A DNA stretch of 34,891 nucleotides. It comes from Candidatus Tritonobacter lacicola (GTDB lineage: Bacteria > Auribacterota > Tritonobacteria > Tritonobacterales > Tritonobacteraceae). The DNA is taken from positions 1-34,891 of the forward strand of contig JAVCDC010000117.1 in NCBI GenBank assembly GCA_030765135.1. The letters are read 5' to 3'. A program made the translations under genes and the position numbers. The notes beneath the pieces were generated by a model, which saw nothing but the letters and a program-made list of their open reading frames with translations, did not search any database and was not told the origin of the DNA. The stretch's first letter is position 1. The number at the start of each line of letters is the position of its first letter. Shown here one piece after another: positions 17,279 through 24,874 of the stretch.

Positions 17279-17307
17279 ATTATATACGCAAGACCCCGTC
17301 AATGCAA
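17279..17307 (-). promoter_or_regulatory. Promoter for the coiled-coil/response-regulator pair
   Basis: On the minus strand TTGCAT (17302-17307), a 17-bp spacer, then a perfect TATAAT (17279-17284). Transcription would begin near 17272, about six bases before the ATG at 17266, so the message would be almost leaderless. That is consistent with the poor ribosome site there. Confidence 0.5.
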
Positions 17308-17400
17308 ATACATCGGGGTAACGGGTAACAGGTTATTGGTTTTCCCCGGGCTCGCCCTCGTTTCGATAGGACACTGACCGCTTCGTTCACTAACTTCCAT

Positions 17401-17429
17401 TTGACATGAAAACAGTTCATCCCGATACT
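17401..17429 (+). promoter_or_regulatory. Sigma-70 promoter
   Basis: A perfect TTGACA (17401-17406), a 17-bp spacer and GATACT (17424-17429, four of six). The start site near 17436 precedes the TTG start of the small membrane protein at 17452. Confidence 0.5.
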
Positions 17430-17451
17430 GAATGGATCCGATTTTAACCGT

Positions 17452-17697
17452 TTGCTCAATTTAACAAGGCGTTGTGCTTTGTATTCCGCGAAGCGATTAA
17501 TCAAAATAGCCGGGGGGAGTGTGCTTGTTGCCGGCGGCGTGTTCTGGTTTCTCCCTGTCCTGGGTTTCTGGATGCTGCCGCTCGGGCTGGGGCTACTGGG
17601 AACCGAGATCCCCGCCGTGAGGGCGTTTAACGTTCGCCTTAAGAGGTCGCTGAAACAAAAGTTGAGGCAATTCCGTAAAAAAGAATCCCCTCGATGA
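17452..17697 (+). CDS. Small membrane protein, PGPGW-like
   Basis: 81 residues with a basic N-terminus, one long or two short hydrophobic segments (about 20-50) and a strongly basic tail. The pattern GGxxxxxGxxxxxLPxxGFWxLPLGLGLLGTEIP resembles the PGPGW family of small membrane proteins, although the PGPGW box itself is VLGFW here. The function of that family is unknown. The start is TTG at 17452; no ATG is available and no clear ribosome site is present. A promoter lies just upstream. It converges on fba with a 36-bp gap. Confidence 0.6.
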   Translation: MLNLTRRCALYSAKRLIKIAGGSVLVAGGVFWFLPVLGFWMLPLGLGLLGTEIPAVRAFNVRLKRSLKQKLRQFRKKESPR

Positions 17698-17733
17698 TTA
17701 CCGGTTATTGAACAGCGGCTTTTCGTTCTTATT

Positions 17734-18696
17734 TCAGGCTTTGCCGGCGCTGCCCAGGACCTTCTCGTTTTTATGCTTGATCAGCTTCACCAGCTCCTCT
17801 CGTGCGGGGCCGAGGTACTTGCGGGGGTCGAAATTCTTCGGGTTGTCGTGAAGCTCTTTCCTGATGACCGCCGTCATGGCCAGGCGGCCGTCGGAATCGA
17901 TGTTTATCTTGCATACCGCTGAGGCGGCTGCCTTTCGCAGTTGGTCCTCGGGTACGCCCACGGCGCCCGCGATATCTCCACCGTACTCGTTTATCATATC
18001 TATGTACTCGGGAACGACCGACGAAGCCCCGTGGAGTACTATAGGGAAACCCGGGAGCCTCTTCTCTACTCCCTCCAGGATGTCGAAGCGGAGAGGAGGG
18101 ATGGGCTGTCCCGGCTTGAATTTAAACGCGCCGTGTGATGTCCCGATGGCTATGGCGAGTGAATCAACACCCGTCCTCTCGACGAAGTCCTCGACCTCTT
18201 CCGGTTTCGTATACGTCGTTTTTTCCGCAACGACGTCTTCTTCTATTCCCGCGAGGATTCCCAGCTCACCCTCTACCGTCACGTCCCTTTTATGGGCGTA
18301 GTCGACGACCTGCCGTGTGAGGGCGACGTTCTCCTCGTAAGGAAAGTGCGAGCCGTCGATCATCACTGACGAAAAACCGGATTCGATGCAAGAGACGCAC
18401 AACTCGTAGCTGTCGCCGTGGTCGAGGTGCAGGACGATCGGTATTTCCGAGCCCATCTCGCGAACCATTTTGACGGCTCCCATTGCCATGTATTTCAGGA
18501 GCGTCTCGTTGGCGTATTGGCGCGCTCCCTTGGAAACCTGGAGGATAACGGGGGCGTTCGACTCGGCGCTGGCCATTACGATTGCCTGGAGCTGCTCCAT
18601 GTTGTTGAAGTTATACGCCCCGATAGCGTATTTCCCAGCCCTGGCCTTTTTAAAAATATCGCGGGTGTTGACAAGACCCAGTTCCTTGTAATACAT
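17734..18696 (-). CDS. fba: Fructose-bisphosphate aldolase, class II
   Basis: Zn-dependent cleavage of fructose-1,6-bisphosphate to DHAP and glyceraldehyde-3-phosphate; glycolysis and gluconeogenesis. 320 residues: AYNFNN (about 27), the zinc-site HLDHGD (about 94-99), GSHFPYEEN, EGELG, a second zinc His in GTSHGAFK (about 188), a third in LHGASSV (about 223), and the phosphate-binding NIDSD. Family length is normal; the GASS and NIDSD forms suggest the class IIB side. AAGGAGG before the ATG fixes the start. A near-consensus promoter lies about 65 bp upstream. Single-gene unit. Confidence 0.93.
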   Translation of the reverse strand: MYYKELGLVNTRDIFKKARAGKYAIGAYNFNNMEQLQAIVMASAESNAPVILQVSKGARQYANETLLKYMAMGAVKMVREMGSEIPIVLHLDHGDSYELCVSCIESGFSSVMIDGSHFPYEENVALTRQVVDYAHKRDVTVEGELGILAGIEEDVVAEKTTYTKPEEVEDFVERTGVDSLAIAIGTSHGAFKFKPGQPIPPLRFDILEGVEKRLPGFPIVLHGASSVVPEYIDMINEYGGDIAGAVGVPEDQLRKAAASAVCKINIDSDGRLAMTAVIRKELHDNPKNFDPRKYLGPAREELVKLIKHKNEKVLGSAGKA

Positions 18697-18759
18697 GGAT
18701 TCCTCCTTATAAGTTAATTCGTAAAATTCCGAGATAGCAAGTTAGTCATTTAGCTAGAC

Positions 18760-18788
18760 ATTATAAATAAGGTTGGGGGTATTCTCAA
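18760..18788 (-). promoter_or_regulatory. Sigma-70 promoter of fba
   Basis: On the minus strand TTGAGA (18783-18788), exactly 17 bp, then perfect TATAAT (18760-18765). The predicted start near 18753 leaves a leader of about 56 nt containing AAGGAGG. Confidence 0.7.
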
Positions 18789-18821
18789 TTAAAAAAATGG
18801 GTTGCAGGAGGGTCTTCACTC

Positions 18822-19247
18822 TTGCTAAATTCTCATGGTATTCGGCGTGGGGCTGCAGAGTACATGGAAAAGGCTGGAACAATGAGATGGGTTGCTGTGT
18901 TGTTTCTGGGTCTTGTCCTGTCCGGCGCGGCCGGGGCAGACGTCGCCACCTACTATACCGGGGTGGGGAACAAGATCGACCGGGGTTTCTGTAATGTCCT
19001 CGGCGCGCCGATCCTGGAGATTCCCTACCAGGTCTATTCCGTCTCGAAAGAAAAAAATATATTGGCCGGGGGGACGATTGGCGTTGCCAAGGGCATAGTT
19101 ACTATGCCCCTTCGCGTCCTTTCGGGCTCTTACGACCTTATTACCTTTTGCATCCCCATCCCCCGGGACTTTGGATCCCTGATAAGGCCTGATTATATTC
19201 CCTGGGTGGGAGATACTTCCGGAGGTGAGGGGGGAGCGGAGAAGTGA
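18822..19247 (+). CDS. TIGR04073 family (exosortase-system-associated) protein
   Basis: A small exported protein of the family catalogued as TIGR04073, which occurs mostly in genomes that have an exosortase. The match is the sequence GNKIDRGFCNVLGAPLEIP-type core: RGFCNVL, ILEIPYQVYSVSKEKN, LAGGTIGVAKGIV, YDLITFCIPIPRDF. A signal peptide runs from MRWVAVLFLGLVLSGAAGA. The start is uncertain: TTG at 18822 has AGGAGG nine bases before it, while ATGs at 18864 and 18882 are better placed for a short signal peptide. Molecular role unknown. Its stop overlaps the start of a PilZ gene, so the two are translationally coupled. No exosortase or PEP-CTERM protein is in the window. Confidence 0.82.
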   Translation: MLNSHGIRRGAAEYMEKAGTMRWVAVLFLGLVLSGAAGADVATYYTGVGNKIDRGFCNVLGAPILEIPYQVYSVSKEKNILAGGTIGVAKGIVTMPLRVLSGSYDLITFCIPIPRDFGSLIRPDYIPWVGDTSGGEGGAEK

Positions 19248-19636
19248 GCCCCACGAGGAGGGCGGGGATTGAGCGGAGAAAGTATATAAGGCTGTCCGCG
19301 ATAGCCAGGGTGGAATACGCAATTCTCGGTGAGCGGAGGCTCTCCGGCAAATCGGCGATGATGGACATGAGCCGTGATGGGGTGAGGTTTTCCGTCAGGG
19401 AAAAGCTTAGGAAAGGCACCCTTCTCGATTTAAAGATAGATACGGGCCGGGGCGAACCGCCGATCGTCGCGAGGGTCAAGGAGGTATGGTGTAAGAAGCT
19501 CAAGGAGAAGAGCGGATTCGATGTGGGAGCTCTCTTTGTGAAGATTGCTCCCGCAGATAAAGACAGGCTTCTTGATTACGCATACCGGTTCTGGGTTGAC
19601 AGGACCAGAAAAAAATACATCAAGCCGCCGGCTTGA
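19244..19636 (+). CDS. PilZ domain protein coupled to TIGR04073 gene
   Basis: 130 residues, a stand-alone PilZ domain with both c-di-GMP motifs intact: RxxxR (RKYIR, about 12-16) and DxSxxG (DMSRDG, about 42-47). A beta-barrel follows, ending with VWCKK and a C-terminal helix. It is like the 182-628 protein in size and in the VWC strand, so the two are likely paralogues. The GTG start overlaps the preceding stop by four bases (GTGA), and there is no independent ribosome site. Coupling suggests it works with the exported TIGR04073 protein. Confidence 0.88.
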   Translation: MSPTRRAGIERRKYIRLSAIARVEYAILGERRLSGKSAMMDMSRDGVRFSVREKLRKGTLLDLKIDTGRGEPPIVARVKEVWCKKLKEKSGFDVGALFVKIAPADKDRLLDYAYRFWVDRTRKKYIKPPA

Positions 19637-19659
19637 TACCGACCCGCCCGGAGCGCGCC

Positions 19660-20211
19660 CTATATCCCTAACTTGTCCTTTATATCGTCGAGGTTTTCGT
19701 CGCTTCTCCTGACGGCATTTTCCAGCGTGTCGAGCTTGTTCAGAATAAGCAGCTGGCGCTTCCAGACGAGATAACGGAATCTCCCCTCCTTTTCCTGCTC
19801 GAGGGATTCGCACTTGGCAACCTCGAGGCTCTTTAAGAGGTTCTGCACTTCTTCGATCTTGGCGTTAACTTCATCGGGCTTGAAATCGGGGTACTTCCCG
19901 TGAATCTTTCGCAGATTGAGGAGTGCGTCGGTATAGAGCAGGAAAGCCTGCCCCTCATCGCCTATCTCCCCGGCTTTCTTTGCTACGTCAAGCGCGTCGT
20001 CGAAAGCTGCCTCTTCCTCGGATTTCTCCTTTTCGGGTGGTGCTTCTTTCGTTGCAGTCGACGCCGGCATCGTAACCGGCGCTGCCGGCGCATCCGGGCT
20101 TTCGCCCTCCACTGATATTGCTGACGGCTTTGGCGCCTCCGCCTGAGCGAAAACTGTGGAGACGGCCATTGCCGATGCGATGAGTGCAGTCAATAGTATC
20201 CTTCCAGTCAT
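19660..20211 (-). CDS. Exported protein, Pro/Ala-rich linker plus helical domain
   Basis: 183 residues, not recognised. Signal peptide MTGRILLTALIASAMAVSTVFAQA (about 1-24), then a low-complexity Pro/Ala/Glu linker (to about 65), then an all-helical region (about 70-183) with one TPR-like pair (GQAFLLYTDALLNLRKIHGKYP). The end has heptad spacing (LDTLENAVRRSDENLDDIKDKLG) that would form a coiled coil. The longer reading from 20247 lacks a ribosome site, whereas AGAGGAGG precedes the ATG at 20211. It is divergent from the three-gene run at 20.4 kb. Probably periplasmic. Confidence 0.7.
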   Translation of the reverse strand: MTGRILLTALIASAMAVSTVFAQAEAPKPSAISVEGESPDAPAAPVTMPASTATKEAPPEKEKSEEEAAFDDALDVAKKAGEIGDEGQAFLLYTDALLNLRKIHGKYPDFKPDEVNAKIEEVQNLLKSLEVAKCESLEQEKEGRFRYLVWKRQLLILNKLDTLENAVRRSDENLDDIKDKLGI

Positions 20212-20406
20212 TATGTGCCTCCTCTGTTTTTTAGGTTTTGATTCCAACTCTTACAATGGTAAAAATAGACTATCATCTTTAGGGGTGGACATTCAATTTG
20301 AAAAATATTCTAGAAAATTTTATCTTGTCCTGTTGTTTTTTAACCCCCCTCTGCAGGGTGGACTGTTTGGGCTGGGATATGGGCCCCCCGGCTTATAAGC
20401 TGTAAA

Positions 20407-20820
20407 TTGGTGAACGCTGTGCGCCGCGTGATTGTTATAATTCTGGTAGTTGCCGTAATCCTTTTCGGGCTTCATCTGCGGGGCCAGTGGGTGATGTTCG
20501 GCACTCCCGCAAGGACGCTGGAGAACATGATCTCAGCAGAGGGCGGGAGAGAGGTCATGCGGTGTTACTCGGGGAGGTCCCTTTCCATGATGGGGAGAAT
20601 CCGGTGTGGTCGGGAGCCGGATCACTTTCGATTCAGCGCCGTCACCGGAGGCGCGGGAGTAGAGATCGTTTCAGAAGAGCGGTCGGGGCCGGTGGCGCTG
20701 CTCTGTGTGAGAATCGGGGATGCCCCCCCGTATAAGATGCGATTTGTCCGGGAAGGTATCGGGTGGAAGTTCGATATCAGCGACAAGCTTTCGGCGGCCC
20801 TTAAGGGTACGGAGAAATGA
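20407..20820 (+). CDS. Membrane-anchored protein of unknown function
   Basis: 137 residues with one N-terminal membrane helix (about 6-24, VRRVIVIILVVAVILFGL) and an extracytoplasmic remainder of mixed strands and helices. The segment TPARTLENMISAEGGREVMRCYSGRSLSMMG followed by strand-rich VALLCVRIGDAPPYKMRFVREGIGWKFDI resembles NTF2-like lumazine-type accumulating-product domains (a short helix then long strands), but I would not assign one. Start candidates are TTG 20407 and GTGs at 20410 and 20419; none has a clear ribosome site. Its stop overlaps the next ATG by four bases. Confidence 0.6.
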   Translation: MVNAVRRVIVIILVVAVILFGLHLRGQWVMFGTPARTLENMISAEGGREVMRCYSGRSLSMMGRIRCGREPDHFRFSAVTGGAGVEIVSEERSGPVALLCVRIGDAPPYKMRFVREGIGWKFDISDKLSAALKGTEK

Positions 20821-21662
20821 AAAATATCTCTAATTACACAAATGAGTTGGGGGTTGTTATCTGCGGCTTATCTGCATTCATCTGTCTCTTTTTCCCTGTC
20901 TCAGCCCGGGCCGACACGATCTTCCTGAAGAACGGGAGGCATTTCGAGGGCGTGGTCGTGGAGGATGGAGACCGGGCGGTCGTATTCGACGTAATAATGG
21001 GGTCCTCCATGATGAGAATGTCGTTTGCCAGCGGAGAGATTGACAGGATAGAGAGGACCACCGCCCGGGAAAAGGAGACACTTGAAGAAGAGATGGCGAG
21101 GGAGCGGGAGGAGAGAGCCGAGCTCGAGGAGGAGAAGAGGAAGGAGGGACTCGTTCTTTACCGGGGGAAGTGGATTACGGAGGAGGAGCGGAGGAGCGCC
21201 GAAGAGGCGAGAAAGGTCTCCATCCTCGGGGGCCGCTCGCTGTCTCATCGGCCGGCAGCGCCCAATTTCGAGCTGCCGGATCTGGAAGATAACCTCCACT
21301 CGATGCATCAGTACCGTGGCTGTGTTATCCTTCTATTCTTCTTCGGTGTCCGCTCCCAGACAGGGGCCTCCCAGATAAAGGCCCTGGAAAGGGCTTATGA
21401 GAAATACCGTGATGAAGGGGTGGTAATCCTGGGGATATGCGTGGATACGGATATCGACAAGGTGCGCAACTTCGCCGTGTCCCGCAAGGTGAGTTTCACC
21501 ATTCTCTGCGACGGAAGGGGATGGAAGAGTCCTGCAGTAAAGAAATACGATGTCAGGAAGCTCCCGTCCACGTTCCTTATAGACGGGTCCGGATACATAA
21601 GGAGCACCGGGATGCTCGGGGACTCTATCGATAAGGGAATAGAAAAGTTGCTCAATAAATAG
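20817..21662 (+). CDS. TlpA-like redoxin lacking both active-site cysteines
   Basis: 281 residues. Order: signal peptide or anchor (about 10-32), a small strand-rich domain opening IFLKNGRHFEGVVVE (about 34-80), a charged coiled coil (about 80-115), a YRGKWITEEER turn, then a thioredoxin-fold redoxin domain (about 147-281) starting APNFELPDLEDN. Where TlpA/ResA proteins have WCPPC, this one has RSQTG (R179-G183), so the redox dithiol is absent. The cis-proline region KLPSTFLIDGSG is kept. It cannot be a thiol oxidoreductase of the usual kind and may be a binding or scaffold version. ATG overlaps the upstream stop; nine bases separate it from the lipoprotein gene. Confidence 0.8.
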   Translation: MKNISNYTNELGVVICGLSAFICLFFPVSARADTIFLKNGRHFEGVVVEDGDRAVVFDVIMGSSMMRMSFASGEIDRIERTTAREKETLEEEMAREREERAELEEEKRKEGLVLYRGKWITEEERRSAEEARKVSILGGRSLSHRPAAPNFELPDLEDNLHSMHQYRGCVILLFFFGVRSQTGASQIKALERAYEKYRDEGVVILGICVDTDIDKVRNFAVSRKVSFTILCDGRGWKSPAVKKYDVRKLPSTFLIDGSGYIRSTGMLGDSIDKGIEKLLNK

Positions 21663-21670
21663 CCTTTATT

Positions 21671-24600
21671 ATGAGACGGATGCTTCTATTGCTATTACTT
21701 GTCCTGTTTTTTCTCGCCGGGTGCGGGCGGGGGGAAGACAGCTCTATCCGCTTTATCCGATGGACTCCCCACGGGATAGTTTTCGTTCGTTCGGGCAAGC
21801 TCTTCCGGTGGACGGGCGATGCCCATACGCTTCCGTCGCGTATAGGAAAATGGTTGGTAAAGGAAGAGAGGTTTGCCCTCTCTCCCGACGGCGGGAAGAT
21901 CGCCATCGTGCCCGGGGGAAATAAGGTATGGGACATTTGGGAGGTCGACATTGTCAACGGAGAGGGGAGGAGGATAACCGATTCCGTCTTCAAGGATTAT
22001 TTCCCCGTGTACGGTCCGTCCGGACAGTACATCTACTTCATCTCTTACCGGGGTAAGCGGCCGGATATATGGCGGGTGCGGCCCGATGATCCGGCTGCGG
22101 AAAAGATGACCGACGACGTGAGGGAAGAGGAGCAGCTTGCCGTTTCGCCGGACGGTAAAACCCTTCTTTATACCGCCTTCGCGGACGACGTAGGGCTCTC
22201 CCTTTATGTTCTCGAGATCGGTTCGGGGGAAATCCGGCGGGTGGCGGAAGGGCTGGCGTATGTGTCGTGCCTGAAATTTTCACCTCCCGGGGACCGTTAC
22301 GCGTTCTGCGCTGCCGGGGGGCTGTGGCTGGGAGAGAAAGGAGGGCGGCCTTCGAGGTTGTCGGACGCGGAGTTTGCGGCCTGGGATGCCGGGAAAAGGG
22401 CGCTCTACTACTGCGCGGGCGGCGACATCCGCCGGCGCACCTTCGGCATTTTCTCCCGGGACAGGAGGCTCACGCGCAATGTCGGCATCGACAGCTGCCC
22501 TTCCCCGTCACCCGACGGGCGAAGGGTTGCGTACTCGACGGGACCGGGAGAGAAGCCCGAGCTGCTGACGGTTGTCGACTCTTCTTTCTCGCCGGTGAAC
22601 CGGGTATGGTGCCCGACGGATGTTGAGCTTATAAACGACTTTTACCGCGTGAACGGGAAGCCCGTTGAGGCGGCCCGGTATCTTACTTCGGTGATAGAGG
22701 GAATAGGCGAAAGGGAAAAGATTGCCCGCATTATCGCGGCCGACTACCTAAAAGCAAGAAAGGGCCGGAAGGCCATAGCCGTCCTGCGCGAATATACACG
22801 GGATAACTACGAAATCGGGAAAATTTACATGTATTACCTTCGCGACTTTCCCAGCGCCATGGAGTGTTTCAAGAGGTCGAGGGCGGCGAAAAAAGAGCTA
22901 ATGCTCCTTTATTCCTTCAGGCCCGGCCTCCTTAAAAGTTATTGCCGTGGGTGGGTCGAGATGGAGCGTGGAAATTACGGGAAGGGCCTGCGAATAATAG
23001 ACGGGTTCCTCCGGCGTGCGGGGAAGGTAAAGGCTCTCGAGGCGATATACTACGAGAGGGCCGAGGCGTACGACCGCGAACTTCATGATGCAGATAAGGC
23101 TATCCCGGCATACGGGGAGGCGCTTGAGGCGTGGCCGGACAGCGACCGGGCCGTGCCTGCAAGAATTCGCCTGGCGGAACTCTACGAAGGGGCCGGCGCG
23201 CTTGATGAAGCCATGGGTGTCTATCGTTCCGTGGCGAAAGATGCCGGGGGTGAAGATAGTTCCGTGAAGGCGGCCGCCTGCGTGTCGATTTTGCGCATAA
23301 CGCTTGAGCAGGGGGGGGATATCCAGCCGCTGCTGGGCTATATAGACAGGGAAGGCGGGGCGTATCGCAAGGAGTTTACAAACGGGGCAGTGGAACTCCT
23401 CGATGGAAAAGGGAAACATGATGAGGCTAACCGGATTATACGGCTGGCCGTTGCAGAGTGGGGCCTCGGCCTCAAGGACATCACGGACGGTCTCGGCCGT
23501 TCTCTCCTCTACGTCGATACGGGCGCCCTCGTCCGGGTAGACATCGGAAAGCTCCCGCCCTGGTTCAAGGAGAGAGCTAATATCATCGCTTCGAAGGTGA
23601 GCCCGGTGTCCGTCAAGGCGGTTGGGGAGCTTATGAAGTCCCCCAGCGCCTCGAAGGCCCGGAAAATAATGGGGGATATGGACGGCCTGCCGGGCTCTCC
23701 GGAACTCGATGACTATATCCTCGGGAATCTCTATCTCAACGAGGGGGACGTGAGCAGGGCTGTTTCGTGCTTCATGAGGTTGTGCCGGGACGAAGATAAC
23801 AGCTATTACCATCATCAACTATCCTGCTGTCTTCGTGCCGATCCAGGGGCTGCAGAGGAGTGGCTTAAACTGGAGAGGAAATACACTTTCGCTTTCTGGG
23901 ACGATGTTCTTGAGGCTATCGACATTGTCTCCGGCAGGAGGGATCTCTTTTCGGATGACCGCGATGTGCCGCGCGACCCGAATTTCGTCGTGGCGTACGA
24001 GTCGTTTATAGCCGCCCACCCCGATTCTCTCCTCGTCCCGGCTTGCGCGGCTAGAATAGCGTCAGCCCTTCCCGAGCGGGAGAAGCGAAAAGCCCTCTTG
24101 GATATAATCGCCGGGCATAAGGGAGGCTGCATATCGATTCCGTTTGCTCTTTTGATGAGTAATTTTGCCGGTAGCGGCAATTACGGCCTCGCCCTGGACG
24201 TCGGGGAGCCGCTGGCCCGCTCCTCAGACGATCCGTCCATAAAGCTCGCCGTGGCAGAGCTGCTCTCGGAGGTCGGACAAGAGCGCAAGGCAATGGCCTT
24301 CTTCTGGGATATCTCGATGAACTGCACGGAATCGCCGGAATGGTCGGCTGCACAGGAGGCGCTTATATCCGATCTGTCGTCGTCGGGGAAGAACAAGAGC
24401 GCCCTCCTGATGGTCGACGAGCTCATCGAGAGGAGGCCGTCTTCCGAATTCGTGGAATCCGGCGAGGCGCAACTATTAAGGATTGAGCTACTGGTGGAAC
24501 TCGGGAGGCTGCGAGAGGCGGCCGGGGCGGCCGTGGAGCTGACTGCCAGGGGAGGCCCGGGCCTTAATGAGCTTCCGGGTCGTATTACTGATGAACTCGC

Positions 24601-24775
24601 CCGATTTATGTTTGATAATAAGAAGGAATCTTTCATGGAGCTTTACTCGACCGCCGGCCCGGAGTATAAGGTCCGGCTGGAGGAAATGGTTCCGGAGCTA
24701 AGAAACAAGGAACAAGATACAAGTAACAAGATACAAACAATGACCAATAATCAATCACCAAACAAGATAAAATAG
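21671..24775 (+). CDS. Large lipoprotein: PD40 beta-propeller plus TPR array
   Basis: 1034 residues. The lipobox LAGC gives Cys18, so it is attached to the inner or outer membrane. Residues about 25-310 hold repeated PD40/TolB-like blades (SPDGGKIAIVPG, YGPSGQYIYFISY, SPDGKTLLYTAF, SPDGRRVAYSTG). From about 330 to 1000 the chain is helical with TPR-type pairs (AIPAYGEALEAWPDSDRAVPARIRLAELYEGAG is the clearest). The propeller and TPR parts both suggest a protein-protein scaffold. The last about 22 residues (N/K/Q/T-rich) are encoded by the heptamer array that follows and look like an accidental extension. It ends the run 20407-24775. Confidence 0.8.
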   Translation: MRRMLLLLLLVLFFLAGCGRGEDSSIRFIRWTPHGIVFVRSGKLFRWTGDAHTLPSRIGKWLVKEERFALSPDGGKIAIVPGGNKVWDIWEVDIVNGEGRRITDSVFKDYFPVYGPSGQYIYFISYRGKRPDIWRVRPDDPAAEKMTDDVREEEQLAVSPDGKTLLYTAFADDVGLSLYVLEIGSGEIRRVAEGLAYVSCLKFSPPGDRYAFCAAGGLWLGEKGGRPSRLSDAEFAAWDAGKRALYYCAGGDIRRRTFGIFSRDRRLTRNVGIDSCPSPSPDGRRVAYSTGPGEKPELLTVVDSSFSPVNRVWCPTDVELINDFYRVNGKPVEAARYLTSVIEGIGEREKIARIIAADYLKARKGRKAIAVLREYTRDNYEIGKIYMYYLRDFPSAMECFKRSRAAKKELMLLYSFRPGLLKSYCRGWVEMERGNYGKGLRIIDGFLRRAGKVKALEAIYYERAEAYDRELHDADKAIPAYGEALEAWPDSDRAVPARIRLAELYEGAGALDEAMGVYRSVAKDAGGEDSSVKAAACVSILRITLEQGGDIQPLLGYIDREGGAYRKEFTNGAVELLDGKGKHDEANRIIRLAVAEWGLGLKDITDGLGRSLLYVDTGALVRVDIGKLPPWFKERANIIASKVSPVSVKAVGELMKSPSASKARKIMGDMDGLPGSPELDDYILGNLYLNEGDVSRAVSCFMRLCRDEDNSYYHHQLSCCLRADPGAAEEWLKLERKYTFAFWDDVLEAIDIVSGRRDLFSDDRDVPRDPNFVVAYESFIAAHPDSLLVPACAARIASALPEREKRKALLDIIAGHKGGCISIPFALLMSNFAGSGNYGLALDVGEPLARSSDDPSIKLAVAELLSEVGQERKAMAFFWDISMNCTESPEWSAAQEALISDLSSSGKNKSALLMVDELIERRPSSEFVESGEAQLLRIELLVELGRLREAAGAAVELTARGGPGLNELPGRITDELARFMFDNKKESFMELYSTAGPEYKVRLEEMVPELRNKEQDTSNKIQTMTNNQSPNKIK

Positions 24776-24840
24776 TTTGAGTATTTGAATTATAAATTTG
24801 GATATTGTTTGGTTATTGTGTCTTGTATCTTGACCATTTC
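24705..24840. repeat. ACAAGAT heptamer palindrome entering a gene end, copy 1
   Basis: ACAAG starts at 24705, 24712, 24719 and 24726, exactly 7 bp apart, and the 7-bp phase continues through ATGACCA, ATAATCA, ATCACCA. The right arm has TTG at 24816, 24823 and 24830 in the same phase on the opposite strand. The left arm is translated as the tail of the lipoprotein. The array ends about 35 bp before waaF. Confidence 0.8.
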
Positions 24841-24874
24841 ATTGGTAATACTTTCGCCGGTTTAAGGATGCTTA

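Noticed and set aside
17266-17302. TTG start at 17302 for the coiled-coil protein
   Set aside because: A perfect -10 box lies inside this extension, so the codon is upstream of the likely transcription start.
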